Positions 27,204 to 36,193 of a stretch of DNA of 64,000 nucleotides are shown here, piece by piece (the first letter of the stretch is position 1; each line of letters opens with the position of its first letter). Position numbers and translations under genes: made by a program. A model generated the notes under the pieces. That model was given only the letters and a program-made list of their open reading frames with translations. It was not told the origin of the DNA and did not search any database. Origin of the DNA: Alcaligenes endophyticus (GTDB taxonomy: Bacteria > Pseudomonadota > Gammaproteobacteria > Burkholderiales > Burkholderiaceae_B); NCBI RefSeq assembly GCF_026344035.1, contig NZ_JAPKND010000006.1, positions 1-64,000 of the forward strand, written 5' to 3'.

Positions 27204-28174
27204 TGTTTTTGTGCCTCCGAGATAACCAGCTCTACCATTTCAGGATGAGCCTTACGCCATTTGTCGTAAACGCTCGTTGTTTGTGCAGCAAACTGTTCAC
27301 GATCAATCTCATTAATCTCTACGCCCGCATCCTTCAGCACCTGTATAAGCTCTTTATCGGCATCCTGTGAGCGCTGGCGATTGTATTCGCCCGCCTCTTT
27401 GGCAGCCTCTTTTACCGCCTGTTGATCAGCAGGTGATAAGCTATCAAAGACAATTTTGCTGGCCAGAAATGGAGTGGTTTCATATTTGTGGCCCGTCAGC
27501 GTAATGTACTTTTGTACCTCATGCAGTTTGGATGAGTGAATGTTCATCAACGGGTTCTCTTGTCCGTCTACCACACCTTGCTGCAAAGCAACATAAAGCT
27601 CAGAGAAAGCCAAAGACATAGGATTCGCACCTAAAGCGGTGAAAATATCCAATGTGATGGGATCTGCCGGCGTGCGGATTTTCATGCCCGCTAAATCGGC
27701 TGGGGCATTAATAGGACGTTTGCTATTACTGGTATGGCGAATTCCATTATCCCAGAATGCCAACACTTCCAAACCTTTGGCTCGCGCCAAGGCTTTTAAC
27801 TGCTCACCTGCTGGACCATCTACGACAGAGTACGCATGGTTAAGGTCACGAAACATGAAAGGCAGGCCAATCACTGAAAACTCAGGCACCACACCTGATA
27901 CTGGCCCTTGAGAGTTAGCGCTAAATGCCAACGTACCTAAGCGCATATTAGTAAGGGACTCGGTATCATCGCCATATTGCGCCGACCCACCTACTGCCAC
28001 TTTAACGCGGCCATCGGTTTTCTCTTCCACTAACTTCGCGAACAACAACGAAGCATCCGCTTTCGGATTACCCGGCGCAGCATTATGCGACAGTTGTAAA
28101 GTTTGCTGCGCAAACGCCGCTGTAACGGCAGTCATAGCGAAGGCTGAGAATAAAGCTAAAACTGTTTTTTTCAT
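27200..28174 (-). CDS. TRAP transporter substrate-binding protein (DctP family)
   Basis: 324 residues from ATG 28174, which has GGGAGA just upstream; the longer in-frame reading from 28225 has no support. The signal peptide MKKTVLALFSAFAMTAVTAA ends near AFAQ. Family strings include GPVSGVVPEFSVIGLPFMF, MKIRTP and VDGQENPL, with the Arg of KIRTP the usual carboxylate contact. It captures the substrate in the periplasm for DctQM. It sits between the split transketolase and permease genes. Confidence 0.94.
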   Translation of the reverse strand: MKKTVLALFSAFAMTAVTAAFAQQTLQLSHNAAPGNPKADASLLFAKLVEEKTDGRVKVAVGGSAQYGDDTESLTNMRLGTLAFSANSQGPVSGVVPEFSVIGLPFMFRDLNHAYSVVDGPAGEQLKALARAKGLEVLAFWDNGIRHTSNSKRPINAPADLAGMKIRTPADPITLDIFTALGANPMSLAFSELYVALQQGVVDGQENPLMNIHSSKLHEVQKYITLTGHKYETTPFLASKIVFDSLSPADQQAVKEAAKEAGEYNRQRSQDADKELIQVLKDAGVEINEIDREQFAAQTTSVYDKWRKAHPEMVELVISEAQKQ

Positions 28175-28234
28175 CGTTTGTCTCCCACGGGATGAAGATA
28201 AATGGCACACAACAGCGCGTGCCATTTAAGTTGG

Positions 28235-29233
28235 CTATAGCCAAGATTTTATATTTTCACAAATAGACTCTGTTGAAATACCGTAACGATCATGTAAAGT
28301 AGGCAGTGCCCCCGCATCCAAAAAGGCGTCAGGCAAAGCAATCCGCTTTAACGTCGGGAAAACACGTTTTTCCATCAATAAAGCGCATACTGCATCACTC
28401 AAACCACCAATAGTGGAGTGGTTTTCCGCCACTACAACCAAACGTCCCGAACGTGACGCTGCCTGCAAAATGGCTTCCTCATCCAGAGGCTTAATAGTGG
28501 GCACATGCAAAACAGCCACGCTTATACCATCTTTAGCCAGTGCTTTTGCACTCTCTAAAGCACGCATGGTCAAAATTCCACTAGAAATAATGACGACCTC
28601 GGTGCCATCACGTAGCAGTTTTGCTTTACCTAGCTCAAACTGGTAATCATATTCCTCAAGCACCAACGGCACTTGGCCTCGTAACAGGCGCATATATACC
28701 GGGCCATTATGGGCTGCGATAGCAGGCACTGCCTGACGTATATCTAAAGCATCGCAAGGGTCCACAATCGTTAAATTGGGAATAGCGCGCATCATCGCAA
28801 TATCATCGGTAGCTTGGTGGCTAGGGCCGTAACCCGTTGTCAGCCCAGGTAGCGCACAACATAATTTTACGTTTAAATTATCTTCAGCAATGACTTGATG
28901 CACAAAGTCATAAGCTCGTCGCGTACCAAACACAGCATAGGTGGTCACAAAAGGCATTAAGCCCTCTTTGGCCATCCCGCCCGCCGCGCCCATCAACAAC
29001 TGCTCTGCCATACCCATTTGATAAAACCTTTCTGGGTAAGCACGCGCAAAAATATGCAAATCTGTGTATTTTGCTAGGTCAGCAGTCATTCCCACCACGT
29101 CTGCTCGCTGCTGAGCCAATTCGACTAGAGCATGACCAAAAGGAGCCGACTCAACACGCTGCCCCTCTGCAGCGATAGAAGCAATCATCGCTGATGTGCG
29201 TAAACGTACTTTTTTTTCTGCGGCAGTATTCAC
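28235..29233 (-). CDS. Split transketolase, C-terminal subunit (pyrimidine-binding and C domains)
   Basis: 332 residues, start GTG 29233, with AAAGGAG upstream. The PYR domain shows FYQMGMAEQ, with the Glu that activates thiamine diphosphate, and GPSHQATDDIAMMR. The C-terminal domain has VVIISSGILTMRA and VVVAENHSTIGGL. Together with the adjacent N-terminal subunit it makes a two-chain transketolase, which transfers a two-carbon ketol unit. Split enzymes of this type act in special pathways, for example apulose-4-phosphate and sulfofructose breakdown, as well as in ordinary pentose metabolism. Substrate not set by sequence. Confidence 0.92.
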   Translation of the reverse strand: MNTAAEKKVRLRTSAMIASIAAEGQRVESAPFGHALVELAQQRADVVGMTADLAKYTDLHIFARAYPERFYQMGMAEQLLMGAAGGMAKEGLMPFVTTYAVFGTRRAYDFVHQVIAEDNLNVKLCCALPGLTTGYGPSHQATDDIAMMRAIPNLTIVDPCDALDIRQAVPAIAAHNGPVYMRLLRGQVPLVLEEYDYQFELGKAKLLRDGTEVVIISSGILTMRALESAKALAKDGISVAVLHVPTIKPLDEEAILQAASRSGRLVVVAENHSTIGGLSDAVCALLMEKRVFPTLKRIALPDAFLDAGALPTLHDRYGISTESICENIKSWL

Positions 29234-29234
29234 C

Positions 29235-30077
29235 TTAATTCTCCTTTATATTAGCGGCATCCAAAATAGCAATCGCTTGCTCCCACTCTTCGGGCTCAAC
29301 ACGAATAAAGTGCGTTTTATCGCGCTGCTCTAGAAATGGCACGCCTTTACCCATCAAGGTATCGAAAATAATCACTTTAGGTCTGCCGCAAGTCGCCGCA
29401 CGAGCCACATCAAACGCCTGCACAACGGCAGCTAAATCATTACCGTCTACACGTTGTACATGCCAGCCGAAGGATTCCCACTTATCAGATAAAGGTTCAA
29501 ACGCCAACACACGGTTAGAGTTGTCATCGGCCTGCTGATTATTCACATCAATCAGACAAATCAAATTATCTAGACCATAGTGCGCGGCGGATAAGGCTGC
29601 TTCCCAAGTAGCGCCTTCGTCCAACTCTCCGTCTGACATAGAGTTATAGACATACTGTCCTCCCCCCTTCTGACGTAATGCTAGCGCCATCCCTACGCCA
29701 ATAGCCAAGCCCTGCCCTAGGGAGCCACCCGAGATCTCCATCCCAGGGGTATACATGGACATGCCCGACATAGGTAATTGACTATCGTCTGAACCATATG
29801 TCTCTATATCTTCTTCGCGCAGTACACCCACTTCAATTAACGCGGCATATAAAGCAATGGCGTAATGTCCATGAGACAATAAGAAGCGATCGCGTGTTTC
29901 ACACTTTGGATTCTCGGGGGTCACATTCATGGCATGGCAATATGCCGTCGCCAAGACATCGGCCCAGCCCAGTGCTTGCCCCACATAGCCCTGCCCTTGC
30001 ACCTCACCCATTTGCAAAGCATAACGGCGAATTTTATAAGCGCGGTGCGCAAGCTTTTGTAATTGCTCGGTATTCAT
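29235..30077 (-). CDS. Split transketolase, N-terminal subunit (thiamine diphosphate-binding)
   Basis: 280 residues from ATG 30077, with AAGGAG upstream; a longer in-frame reading to 30170 would overlap the SDR gene. The chain has LSHGHYAIALYAAL, SGGSLGQGLAIGVGMAL and the ThDP/metal motif SDGELDEG followed by DVNNQQ. It is the partner of the next gene, one base apart. The order SDR, transketolase N, transketolase C, dctP-Q-M, dehydrogenase suggests one pathway: uptake, oxidation to a ketose-like compound, two-carbon transfer, then reduction or oxidation of the fragment. Confidence 0.93.
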   Translation of the reverse strand: MNTEQLQKLAHRAYKIRRYALQMGEVQGQGYVGQALGWADVLATAYCHAMNVTPENPKCETRDRFLLSHGHYAIALYAALIEVGVLREEDIETYGSDDSQLPMSGMSMYTPGMEISGGSLGQGLAIGVGMALALRQKGGGQYVYNSMSDGELDEGATWEAALSAAHYGLDNLICLIDVNNQQADDNSNRVLAFEPLSDKWESFGWHVQRVDGNDLAAVVQAFDVARAATCGRPKVIIFDTLMGKGVPFLEQRDKTHFIRVEPEEWEQAIAILDAANIKEN

Positions 30078-30088
30078 TTCAATACTCC

Positions 30089-30844
30089 TTAATGTATTAG
30101 CATGCCGCCGTTCACATCTAACGTAATGCCCGTTAGATAAGCCGAAAGATCGCTGGCCAAAAACACACACGCATTGCCCACGTCTTTTGCATCACCTAAG
30201 CGATTTAGAGGAATACCTTTTAAGATTTCGGCACGCATTTCGTCGCTCAAACGGCCTGCTGTAATATCCGTTTGTATCAATCCAGGCGTAATGCTATTGA
30301 CTCGTATCCCATCGACACCGAACTCTCGCGCCATCGCTTTAGCTAACCCCAACACACCCGCCTTAGCGGCTGAGTAATGTGGTCCGCCAAAAATGCCGCC
30401 ACCCCGTTGTGCCGATACCGAAGACATACAAATAATCGAGCCCGCCCCTTGTTGCTGCATCGCAGGAATAGCGGCTTGACTCATCAACAAGGTACCTTTT
30501 AAAGACACATCGGTGATCCGTGTATAGTCTTCTTCGGTAATGCCCAAAAATTTCACAGGCTGCGTAATACCCGCATTGTTCACCAAAACATCAAGGCGTC
30601 CGTAACGATCTAGAATAGCCTTCACAACCCGTTCGCAATCTTGCTTATTCGTGACATCAGCAGCCAAACCTAGGTGACCATCACCCAGCGACGCCGCGGC
30701 AGCAATTGACGCAGCTTCATCTAAATCGCAAATAATTACCGTCGCGCCATGCGCTGCAAAAAGCTGCGCTGTCTTGCGGCCTATCCCGTTCAACGAAGCG
30801 GCCCCAGTAATCAGTGCCACCTTCCCGTCCAACAATGCCTGCAT
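30089..30844 (-). CDS. Short-chain dehydrogenase/reductase (FabG-like)
   Basis: 251 residues, ATG 30844, with CTGGAGGAA upstream. The classical SDR motifs are present: an unusual glycine loop TGAASLNGIGRKT, NNAGIT, catalytic Ser in MSSVSAQRG, YSAAK (Tyr and Lys) and the PGLIQTD segment. It is the first gene of the seven-gene operon. In context it probably oxidises the imported polyol or sugar acid to a keto compound for the transketolase, rather than serving fatty-acid synthesis. Cofactor preference likely NAD because Asp ends the second strand (ICDLDE). Confidence 0.9.
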   Translation of the reverse strand: MQALLDGKVALITGAASLNGIGRKTAQLFAAHGATVIICDLDEAASIAAAASLGDGHLGLAADVTNKQDCERVVKAILDRYGRLDVLVNNAGITQPVKFLGITEEDYTRITDVSLKGTLLMSQAAIPAMQQQGAGSIICMSSVSAQRGGGIFGGPHYSAAKAGVLGLAKAMAREFGVDGIRVNSITPGLIQTDITAGRLSDEMRAEILKGIPLNRLGDAKDVGNACVFLASDLSAYLTGITLDVNGGMLIH

Positions 30845-30973
30845 AGTTCCTCCAGAATAAAACCACTGTTTCGTAAGCGGTGTTGCCTTGTTATTGGTAA
30901 TTTATTCTAGAAATTCGGTATAGTTAGCTCAAGCGAATAAAACCAGCCTTTAGATGAATTCTATTCACCTCAT
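30845..30973. promoter_or_regulatory. Divergent promoter region, SDR operon / LysR regulator
   Basis: These 129 bases separate the two opposed starts, the standard arrangement in which a LysR protein controls the neighbouring operon and itself. A candidate imperfect dyad surrounds TTCTAGAAATTC (about 30903-30914). The exact binding site cannot be fixed by eye. Confidence 0.45.
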
Positions 30974-31906
30974 ATGCGACAACTTCCTCCTTTAAAAGCC
31001 ATCCAAGCCTTTGAGTCCGCCTCACGGTTGGGCTCCTTTGCCGAGGCGGCTGCAGAGCTTTATTTGACGCCTTCAGCCATTAGCCATCAAATTCGAGATC
31101 TCGAAGAGCGACTGCAAATCACCTTATTTCACCGCGTACATCGTGGCGTCATCTTGACCGATGCAGGACGGCGTTATGCCGAAGCAATTACCCAAGCCTT
31201 AGGGCAAATAGACTCAGCCACGCGTAACATCGTGCGCCATGGAAAAAGCGACATACTGACTATTCATTGTGTACCAAGCTTGGCCACTCAATGGCTCATG
31301 CCCCGACTGGCACGCTTTAGCGCGCAATACCCAGATATTGATGTACGGCTTAATGCTTCTGTCACCAACGTCAGCCTAGTGGCGGAGGAGGCTGACTTTG
31401 CCATTCGTTATGGCACCGTTTTTCCCGAGTCGGGAGTAGTACTTAAGCCCTTTCCTAAAGAACCTTTAGCCGTCCTATGTGCACCCAGTTTACAAAGTGG
31501 CCCACACCCCATCCATAACCCAGAGGATCTCGTCCACCAAACACTGATACACTCTGAGGTGAATTTAATTCTCTGGCGTGATTGGCAACACGCACACCCC
31601 AACGTTCCCATCGATTTGAAGCGTGGCCCACGTTTCGACCGTTCATTTATGTCAATTAGCGCTGCCGCAGACGGTTTAGGCGTGACACTAGAAAGTCGCT
31701 TATTAGTGGAACAAGAAATCAACAGCGGACGCCTAATTATGCCCTTAGGCACCTATGAGCCCACCACGGTCTTTCACCAATTATTATTTCTACAATCTAA
31801 GGCTAATTTACCCAAAATGGCTGCTTTCCAAGATTGGTTGTACCAACAACTTGACGACACTTTTTCTACCCTAGAGCAAACCCGCACAAATGGCATTCGG
31901 CTATAA
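30974..31906 (+). CDS. LysR-family transcriptional regulator (GcvA-like)
   Basis: 310 residues. The N-terminal helix-turn-helix (about 3-62) has LKAIQAFESASRLGSFAEAAAELYLTPS-type order, with SAISHQIRDLEE as recognition region. The rest is a periplasmic-binding-fold effector domain resembling GcvA-type regulators (LARFSAQYPDIDVRL). Divergent from the SDR/transketolase/TRAP operon, which it most likely regulates in response to the imported compound or a product. Confidence 0.94.
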   Translation: MRQLPPLKAIQAFESASRLGSFAEAAAELYLTPSAISHQIRDLEERLQITLFHRVHRGVILTDAGRRYAEAITQALGQIDSATRNIVRHGKSDILTIHCVPSLATQWLMPRLARFSAQYPDIDVRLNASVTNVSLVAEEADFAIRYGTVFPESGVVLKPFPKEPLAVLCAPSLQSGPHPIHNPEDLVHQTLIHSEVNLILWRDWQHAHPNVPIDLKRGPRFDRSFMSISAAADGLGVTLESRLLVEQEINSGRLIMPLGTYEPTTVFHQLLFLQSKANLPKMAAFQDWLYQQLDDTFSTLEQTRTNGIRL

Positions 31907-32230
31907 AAGTCATTTTTTCCCATACCCTATGAAAAACGTGCCATCACCTTATCAAACATTACAATTTATTTCTTTATGTCGAAAATAAAAAATAACCCGA
32001 GACTGAATATTATCCGTTTATTACCAACCACTTAGCTCACAAAACAAGCCAATCAAAAACCTTCTTACACACAAAAAAAGTAAACATTAGTGAAAACATA
32101 AAAACTCTCGTAAAATGGTTTTTGCGTATGGACGAATTGGCTTTTATTCGGATTCGCCATACCCCAGCAAGCCTTACACAGCTGGATAGGTACGTCCCGT
32201 ATATTCACTGAAAATGCTAGAAGGAAGACC
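31907..32230. promoter_or_regulatory. Non-coding leader of gadB with a hairpin
   Basis: AT-rich 324-base gap without a gene. TGTCGAAAA occurs at 31977-31985, and the same 9-mer also occurs upstream of the decarboxylase/antiporter cluster. A hairpin lies at 32126-32162: GTATGG, one bulged A, CGAAT, a 14-base loop, then ATTCG and CCATAC (11 pairs). It lies 69 bases before the gadB start, probably in the 5' untranslated region. E. coli-type GadE boxes were not seen. Confidence 0.5.
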
Positions 32231-33631
32231 ATGCCTTTACATCAGAAAGACACAATACGTGAGCGTCTACTTGACGACGTTTATGCTTCAGCTGACCTGT
32301 CAGTAGTCATGCCAAAGTACAAAATGCCCGAAACAGAGCAAGATCCTCGGCATATTTATCAAGCTGTACATGATGAGCTCATGCTGGATGGCAACTCGCG
32401 GCAAAACTTGGCCACCTTTTGCCAAACCTGGGTAGAGCCGGAAATCCGTCAGTTGATGGATGAGTGTATCGATAAAAACATGATCGATAAGGATGAGTAT
32501 CCTCAAACGGCTGAAATGGAGAACCGTTGTGTTCACATTATCGCTGACTTGTGGAATTCTCCCGACGCTGCTAACACCATGGGATGTTCCACTACTGGCT
32601 CTTCCGAAGCCGCTATGCTGGGCGGCTTAGCACTGAAATGGAGCTGGCGCAAACGTCGCCAAGCCGAAGGAAAATCCACCGACAAACCCAACTTAGTCTG
32701 CGGACCTGTACAAATTTGTTGGCATAAATTTGCGCGCTACTTTGACGTCGAGTTGCGTGAAGTACCTATGGAAGGCGATCGTTTAACCTTAACGCCAGAA
32801 GAAGTGCTCAAGTACGTGGATGAAAACACCATTGGCGTGGTGCCCACATTGGGCGTCACCTTTACGTGTAACTACGAGCCGGTGAAAGAAATTAGCGACG
32901 CGCTAGATCGTCTGCAAGCAGAAAAAGGGTTAGATATCCCGATTCACGTAGACGGCGCTAGCGGTGGCTTTTTGGCCCCCTTTTGCGCACCTGACCTAGA
33001 GTGGGATTTCCGCCTACCACGAGTGAAGTCCATCAACACCTCTGGTCATAAGTTTGGTTTAGCTCCGCTAGGGGTGGGTTGGGTCATCTGGCGTGACGCG
33101 AGCGCCCTACCTGAAGAGCTGATTTTCAACGTCAACTACTTGGGTGGCAACATGCCCACCTTCGCGTTGAACTTCTCTCGTCCGGGTGGCCAAATTGTGG
33201 CTCAGTACTACAACCTACTGCGTCTGGGCCGCGAAGGTTACACCAAAGTTCAAAACGCCTGCTATCACACAGCACAGTATCTTTCCAAAGAAATTGCTAA
33301 TTTAGGCCCCTTTGAATTGCTGTTTGACGGCAATCCAGAAACCGGTATCCCAGCTCTAAGCTGGAAACTTAAAGAAGGCCAAGAGCACAATTTCACCCTC
33401 TACGACTTGGCCGACCGCCTGCGTAGCCGCGGCTGGCAAGTACCCGCGTACTCCATGCCTGCTAACCGCCAAGACCTTGTTGTACAGCGCATTTTGGTAC
33501 GCCACGGCGTCAGCATGGACCTAGCCAGCTTGCTTATCGAAGATATGCAACGTTGCCTAGATTACTTTGACAAGTACCCTGTAGCTAAGCCCCTAGATGA
33601 TCTAGACGGCAAAGGCTTCCACCACAACTAA
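32231..33631 (+). CDS. gadB: Glutamate decarboxylase
   Basis: 466 residues, the same length as E. coli GadB. The PLP lysine is Lys 274 in [11 protein letters not shown]. Other near-identical stretches are [30 protein letters not shown] and [12 protein letters not shown]. The C-terminus (GFHHN) keeps the His 465 position that caps the active site at neutral pH in E. coli. It converts cytoplasmic glutamate to GABA and CO2, consuming a proton; GadC in this window exports GABA. It is monocistronic, with an AGAAGGAAG-like ribosome site and its own terminator. Confidence 0.97.
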   Translation: MPLHQKDTIRERLLDDVYASADLSVVMPKYKMPETEQDPRHIYQAVHDELMLDGNSRQNLATFCQTWVEPEIRQLMDECIDKNMIDKDEYPQTAEMENRCVHIIADLWNSPDAANTMGCSTTGSSEAAMLGGLALKWSWRKRRQAEGKSTDKPNLVCGPVQICWHKFARYFDVELREVPMEGDRLTLTPEEVLKYVDENTIGVVPTLGVTFTCNYEPVKEISDALDRLQAEKGLDIPIHVDGASGGFLAPFCAPDLEWDFRLPRVKSINTSGHKFGLAPLGVGWVIWRDASALPEELIFNVNYLGGNMPTFALNFSRPGGQIVAQYYNLLRLGREGYTKVQNACYHTAQYLSKEIANLGPFELLFDGNPETGIPALSWKLKEGQEHNFTLYDLADRLRSRGWQVPAYSMPANRQDLVVQRILVRHGVSMDLASLLIEDMQRCLDYFDKYPVAKPLDDLDGKGFHHN

Positions 33632-33653
33632 GCTGTTCAACAGTTCTGTACTG

Positions 33654-33676
33654 AAAAGCCCTTCGGGGCTTTTTTT
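33654..33676 (+). terminator. gadB intrinsic terminator
   Basis: The stem AAAAGCCC/GGGCTTTT has a TTCG tetraloop and is followed directly by a T-run. It starts 23 bases after the gadB stop. Confidence 0.93.
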
Positions 33677-33760
33677 ACGTCCATACGCAGCCTCACCTAC
33701 TTGCCTCGTCACTCGCCACACCGTCTCAAATGAAATGACCTGTGTTTTACACACAACAAA

Positions 33761-33785
33761 AATCAACTGAGATTGATTCTCAATA
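33761..33785 (+). promoter_or_regulatory. Fur-box-like operator upstream of TonB receptor
   Basis: TGAGATTGATTCTCA at 33768-33782 is a partly symmetric element closely resembling Fur boxes, 45 bases before the receptor start. It implies iron repression. Confidence 0.7.
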
Positions 33786-33826
33786 TACAATCGATAACAA
33801 GTTTTATTTAATGCGAGTCCACGACC

Positions 33827-36103
33827 ATGTCTTTTCTTAGCTCAAAGGCGGTTCCCCCTGCAAGTACAGCCCGTCCCTACCCTTCCTTTACCGTCGCTAC
33901 CTTGACGTCCATTTATTTGGCTACAGTAAGCACAGTAAGCCATGCTGACGCCGTTCAAGAACTCGACAGAATCGTCATCACCGCCGAACAAGAGTTGAAA
34001 CAGACCTTAGGCGCTTCCACTATTACCGCCGAAGACATACAAAAGTCCTCACCGGCGAACGACGCCTCGGAGATCATTCGCACCATGCCCGGAGTTAACT
34101 TAACGGGTAACTCAACCAGCGGCCAGCGAGGCAACAATCGTCAAATTGATATCCGTGGCATGGGCCCTGAAAACACCCTCATCCTGGTGGATGGCAAGCC
34201 CGTTAACTCTAGGTCTGCCGTGCGTTTTGGTTGGCGTGGTGAGCGTGACACTCGCGGTGATACCAACTGGGTGCCTGCCGAGCAAATTGAGCGCATCGAG
34301 GTATTACGCGGCCCTGCCGCTGCACGTTATGGTAATGGGGCAGCCGGCGGTGTCGTAAATATTATTACTCGCCCTACCTCAGAAAAGCTCAGCGGATCCT
34401 TACATTTATACGGCAATTTACCTGAGCACAGTGTGGATGGCGCCAGCCGTCGGGCCAACATCAATCTTAGCGGCCCCTTGGCTGAAAACCTCAGCTTTCG
34501 GGTATACGGTAACTATAACCACACTCAACCTGATGACTACGACATCAATAAAAATCATGCCACCCCGCGAGGGGGCAGCAACCTAGGCACCTTTCCTGCT
34601 GGTCGTGAAGGCGTAAAAAACAAAGATATCAATGCCTTACTACGCTGGCAACTCACCCCAGGGCACGCTCTAGACCTGGAAGCCGCCTATAGTCGTCAAG
34701 GCAATATTTACGCCGGCGATACACAGAATACCAATAACAATTGGGACCCCGTTAAAGACCAATTAGGTAACGAAACCAACATTACCTATAGACAAAGTTA
34801 TTCGCTCACACACCACGGCGACTGGAATGACAAAACCAACTCCCTTAGCTACCTGCAATATGAAAGCACACGCAACACGCGCCTAGACGAAGGCATGGCA
34901 GGTGGCACCGAAGGACGCTTTAGTGGTGGCTTTAACGATATCGACTTAAAAAGCCTCACCGCTCATACTGAAGTAACCCGCACCTTCACCTTAGGCTCTC
35001 TCGAACAAGCCGCCACGTTCGGCATAGAATGGAGTCAGCAAAAACTCAATGACCCAGCCTCTAACTTGGGCGAACGCAACCCTCCAGGCCCACGATTACC
35101 TGGAGCTCCGCGAGCGTATACCTCCAAGCTCAAAGCGGATATTTATTCCCTTTTTGCTGAAAGCAATATTTATGCAGGTGACGCCACTACCATCACTCCG
35201 GGCCTGCGGTTTGACCACCACAACCAATATGGTAATAACTGGAGCCCATCGTTAAATATCTCTCATTTTTTAGGGGATAACTGGACAGTAAAAGGCGGCA
35301 TTGCGCGCGCTTACAAAGCGCCTAATTTATACCAAGGCAACGACGGCTACACCCTATATAGCCGTGGTATTGGCTGCTGGGGTGGCCAAGGCACAGCCTG
35401 CTTCTTACAAGGCAATAGCAACCTTAAAGCCGAAACCAGTATTAATAAAGAACTCGGCATTGAATATCTGAACGATGACGGTTTAGCAGGCAGCCTGACC
35501 TACTTTCATAACGATTACCGCGATAAAGTAGAAGCAGGCCACGATATTATTGGCTCTTTTATTGCTGCGGGCGAAACACAAAATATTTTCCAATGGGAAA
35601 ATGTGCCTAAAGCCGTGATTCAAGGTTTGGAAGGCAGCTTCACCCTACCTATTTCTGCCGCATGGAATTGGCAAACTAACCTGACCTACATGATAGAGTC
35701 AAAAAACAAAACCACAGGTGAAGCCTTATCTACCATTCCCAAATACACCATTAACAGCATCCTTGACTGGACCATCAACCCACAATGGTCGGCACGCGTT
35801 AAAGCCACGCTGTACGGTGAGCAAAAGCCCCCTAAGTACGACTACAACGGCAAACCCCTAGAAGGCCAAGCCACCGACAAAATGTCTCCCTACGCCATTT
35901 TGGATCTAAGCACCCAGTACCAATATAGTAAGCACCTACGTTTTAATGTAGGGATTGATAACGTATTTGATAAGCGTATTTTCCGTCGGGGTAACGCTAT
36001 CGGCGTCAACATGGGTACCCCAAACTTTATCACCGGCGCGGGCGCCTATACCTATAACCAACCAGGACGTGTTTACTTCCTCAGTGTCACCTCGTCCTTC
36101 TAA
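33827..36103 (+). CDS. TonB-dependent siderophore receptor, FepA/BfeA/PirA type
   Basis: 758 residues. The N-terminal signal ends near SHADA. A TonB-box-like segment (DRIVITA) precedes the plug domain (about 50-190), with EIIRTMPGVNLTGN, DIRGMGPENTLILVDGKPV and IEVLRGPAAARYGNGAAGGVVNIITR. The barrel follows, ending FLSVTSSF. The RFGWRGERDTRGDTNWVP stretch is characteristic of the FepA-like catecholate receptor group. It imports a ferric catechol-type siderophore with TonB-ExbBD energy; whether enterobactin itself is the ligand is an inference. A Fur-like box lies just upstream, and no siderophore genes are nearby. Confidence 0.92.
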   Translation: MSFLSSKAVPPASTARPYPSFTVATLTSIYLATVSTVSHADAVQELDRIVITAEQELKQTLGASTITAEDIQKSSPANDASEIIRTMPGVNLTGNSTSGQRGNNRQIDIRGMGPENTLILVDGKPVNSRSAVRFGWRGERDTRGDTNWVPAEQIERIEVLRGPAAARYGNGAAGGVVNIITRPTSEKLSGSLHLYGNLPEHSVDGASRRANINLSGPLAENLSFRVYGNYNHTQPDDYDINKNHATPRGGSNLGTFPAGREGVKNKDINALLRWQLTPGHALDLEAAYSRQGNIYAGDTQNTNNNWDPVKDQLGNETNITYRQSYSLTHHGDWNDKTNSLSYLQYESTRNTRLDEGMAGGTEGRFSGGFNDIDLKSLTAHTEVTRTFTLGSLEQAATFGIEWSQQKLNDPASNLGERNPPGPRLPGAPRAYTSKLKADIYSLFAESNIYAGDATTITPGLRFDHHNQYGNNWSPSLNISHFLGDNWTVKGGIARAYKAPNLYQGNDGYTLYSRGIGCWGGQGTACFLQGNSNLKAETSINKELGIEYLNDDGLAGSLTYFHNDYRDKVEAGHDIIGSFIAAGETQNIFQWENVPKAVIQGLEGSFTLPISAAWNWQTNLTYMIESKNKTTGEALSTIPKYTINSILDWTINPQWSARVKATLYGEQKPPKYDYNGKPLEGQATDKMSPYAILDLSTQYQYSKHLRFNVGIDNVFDKRIFRRGNAIGVNMGTPNFITGAGAYTYNQPGRVYFLSVTSSF

Positions 36104-36124
36104 ACCACAAGCGTAAGCAAACAA

Positions 36125-36162
36125 AAAATGCCCCGGGTAACGAATATCATCCAGGGCATTTT
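36125..36162. terminator. Bidirectional terminator between receptor and antiporter
   Basis: AAAATGCCC pairs with GGGCATTTT around an inner GG/CC extension. The - strand reads into a six-T run; the + strand reads into four Ts. It separates the convergent receptor and antiporter genes. Confidence 0.82.
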
Positions 36163-36193
36163 ACCCCTCAAGGCTACGGGCCTTTTCCTACTT

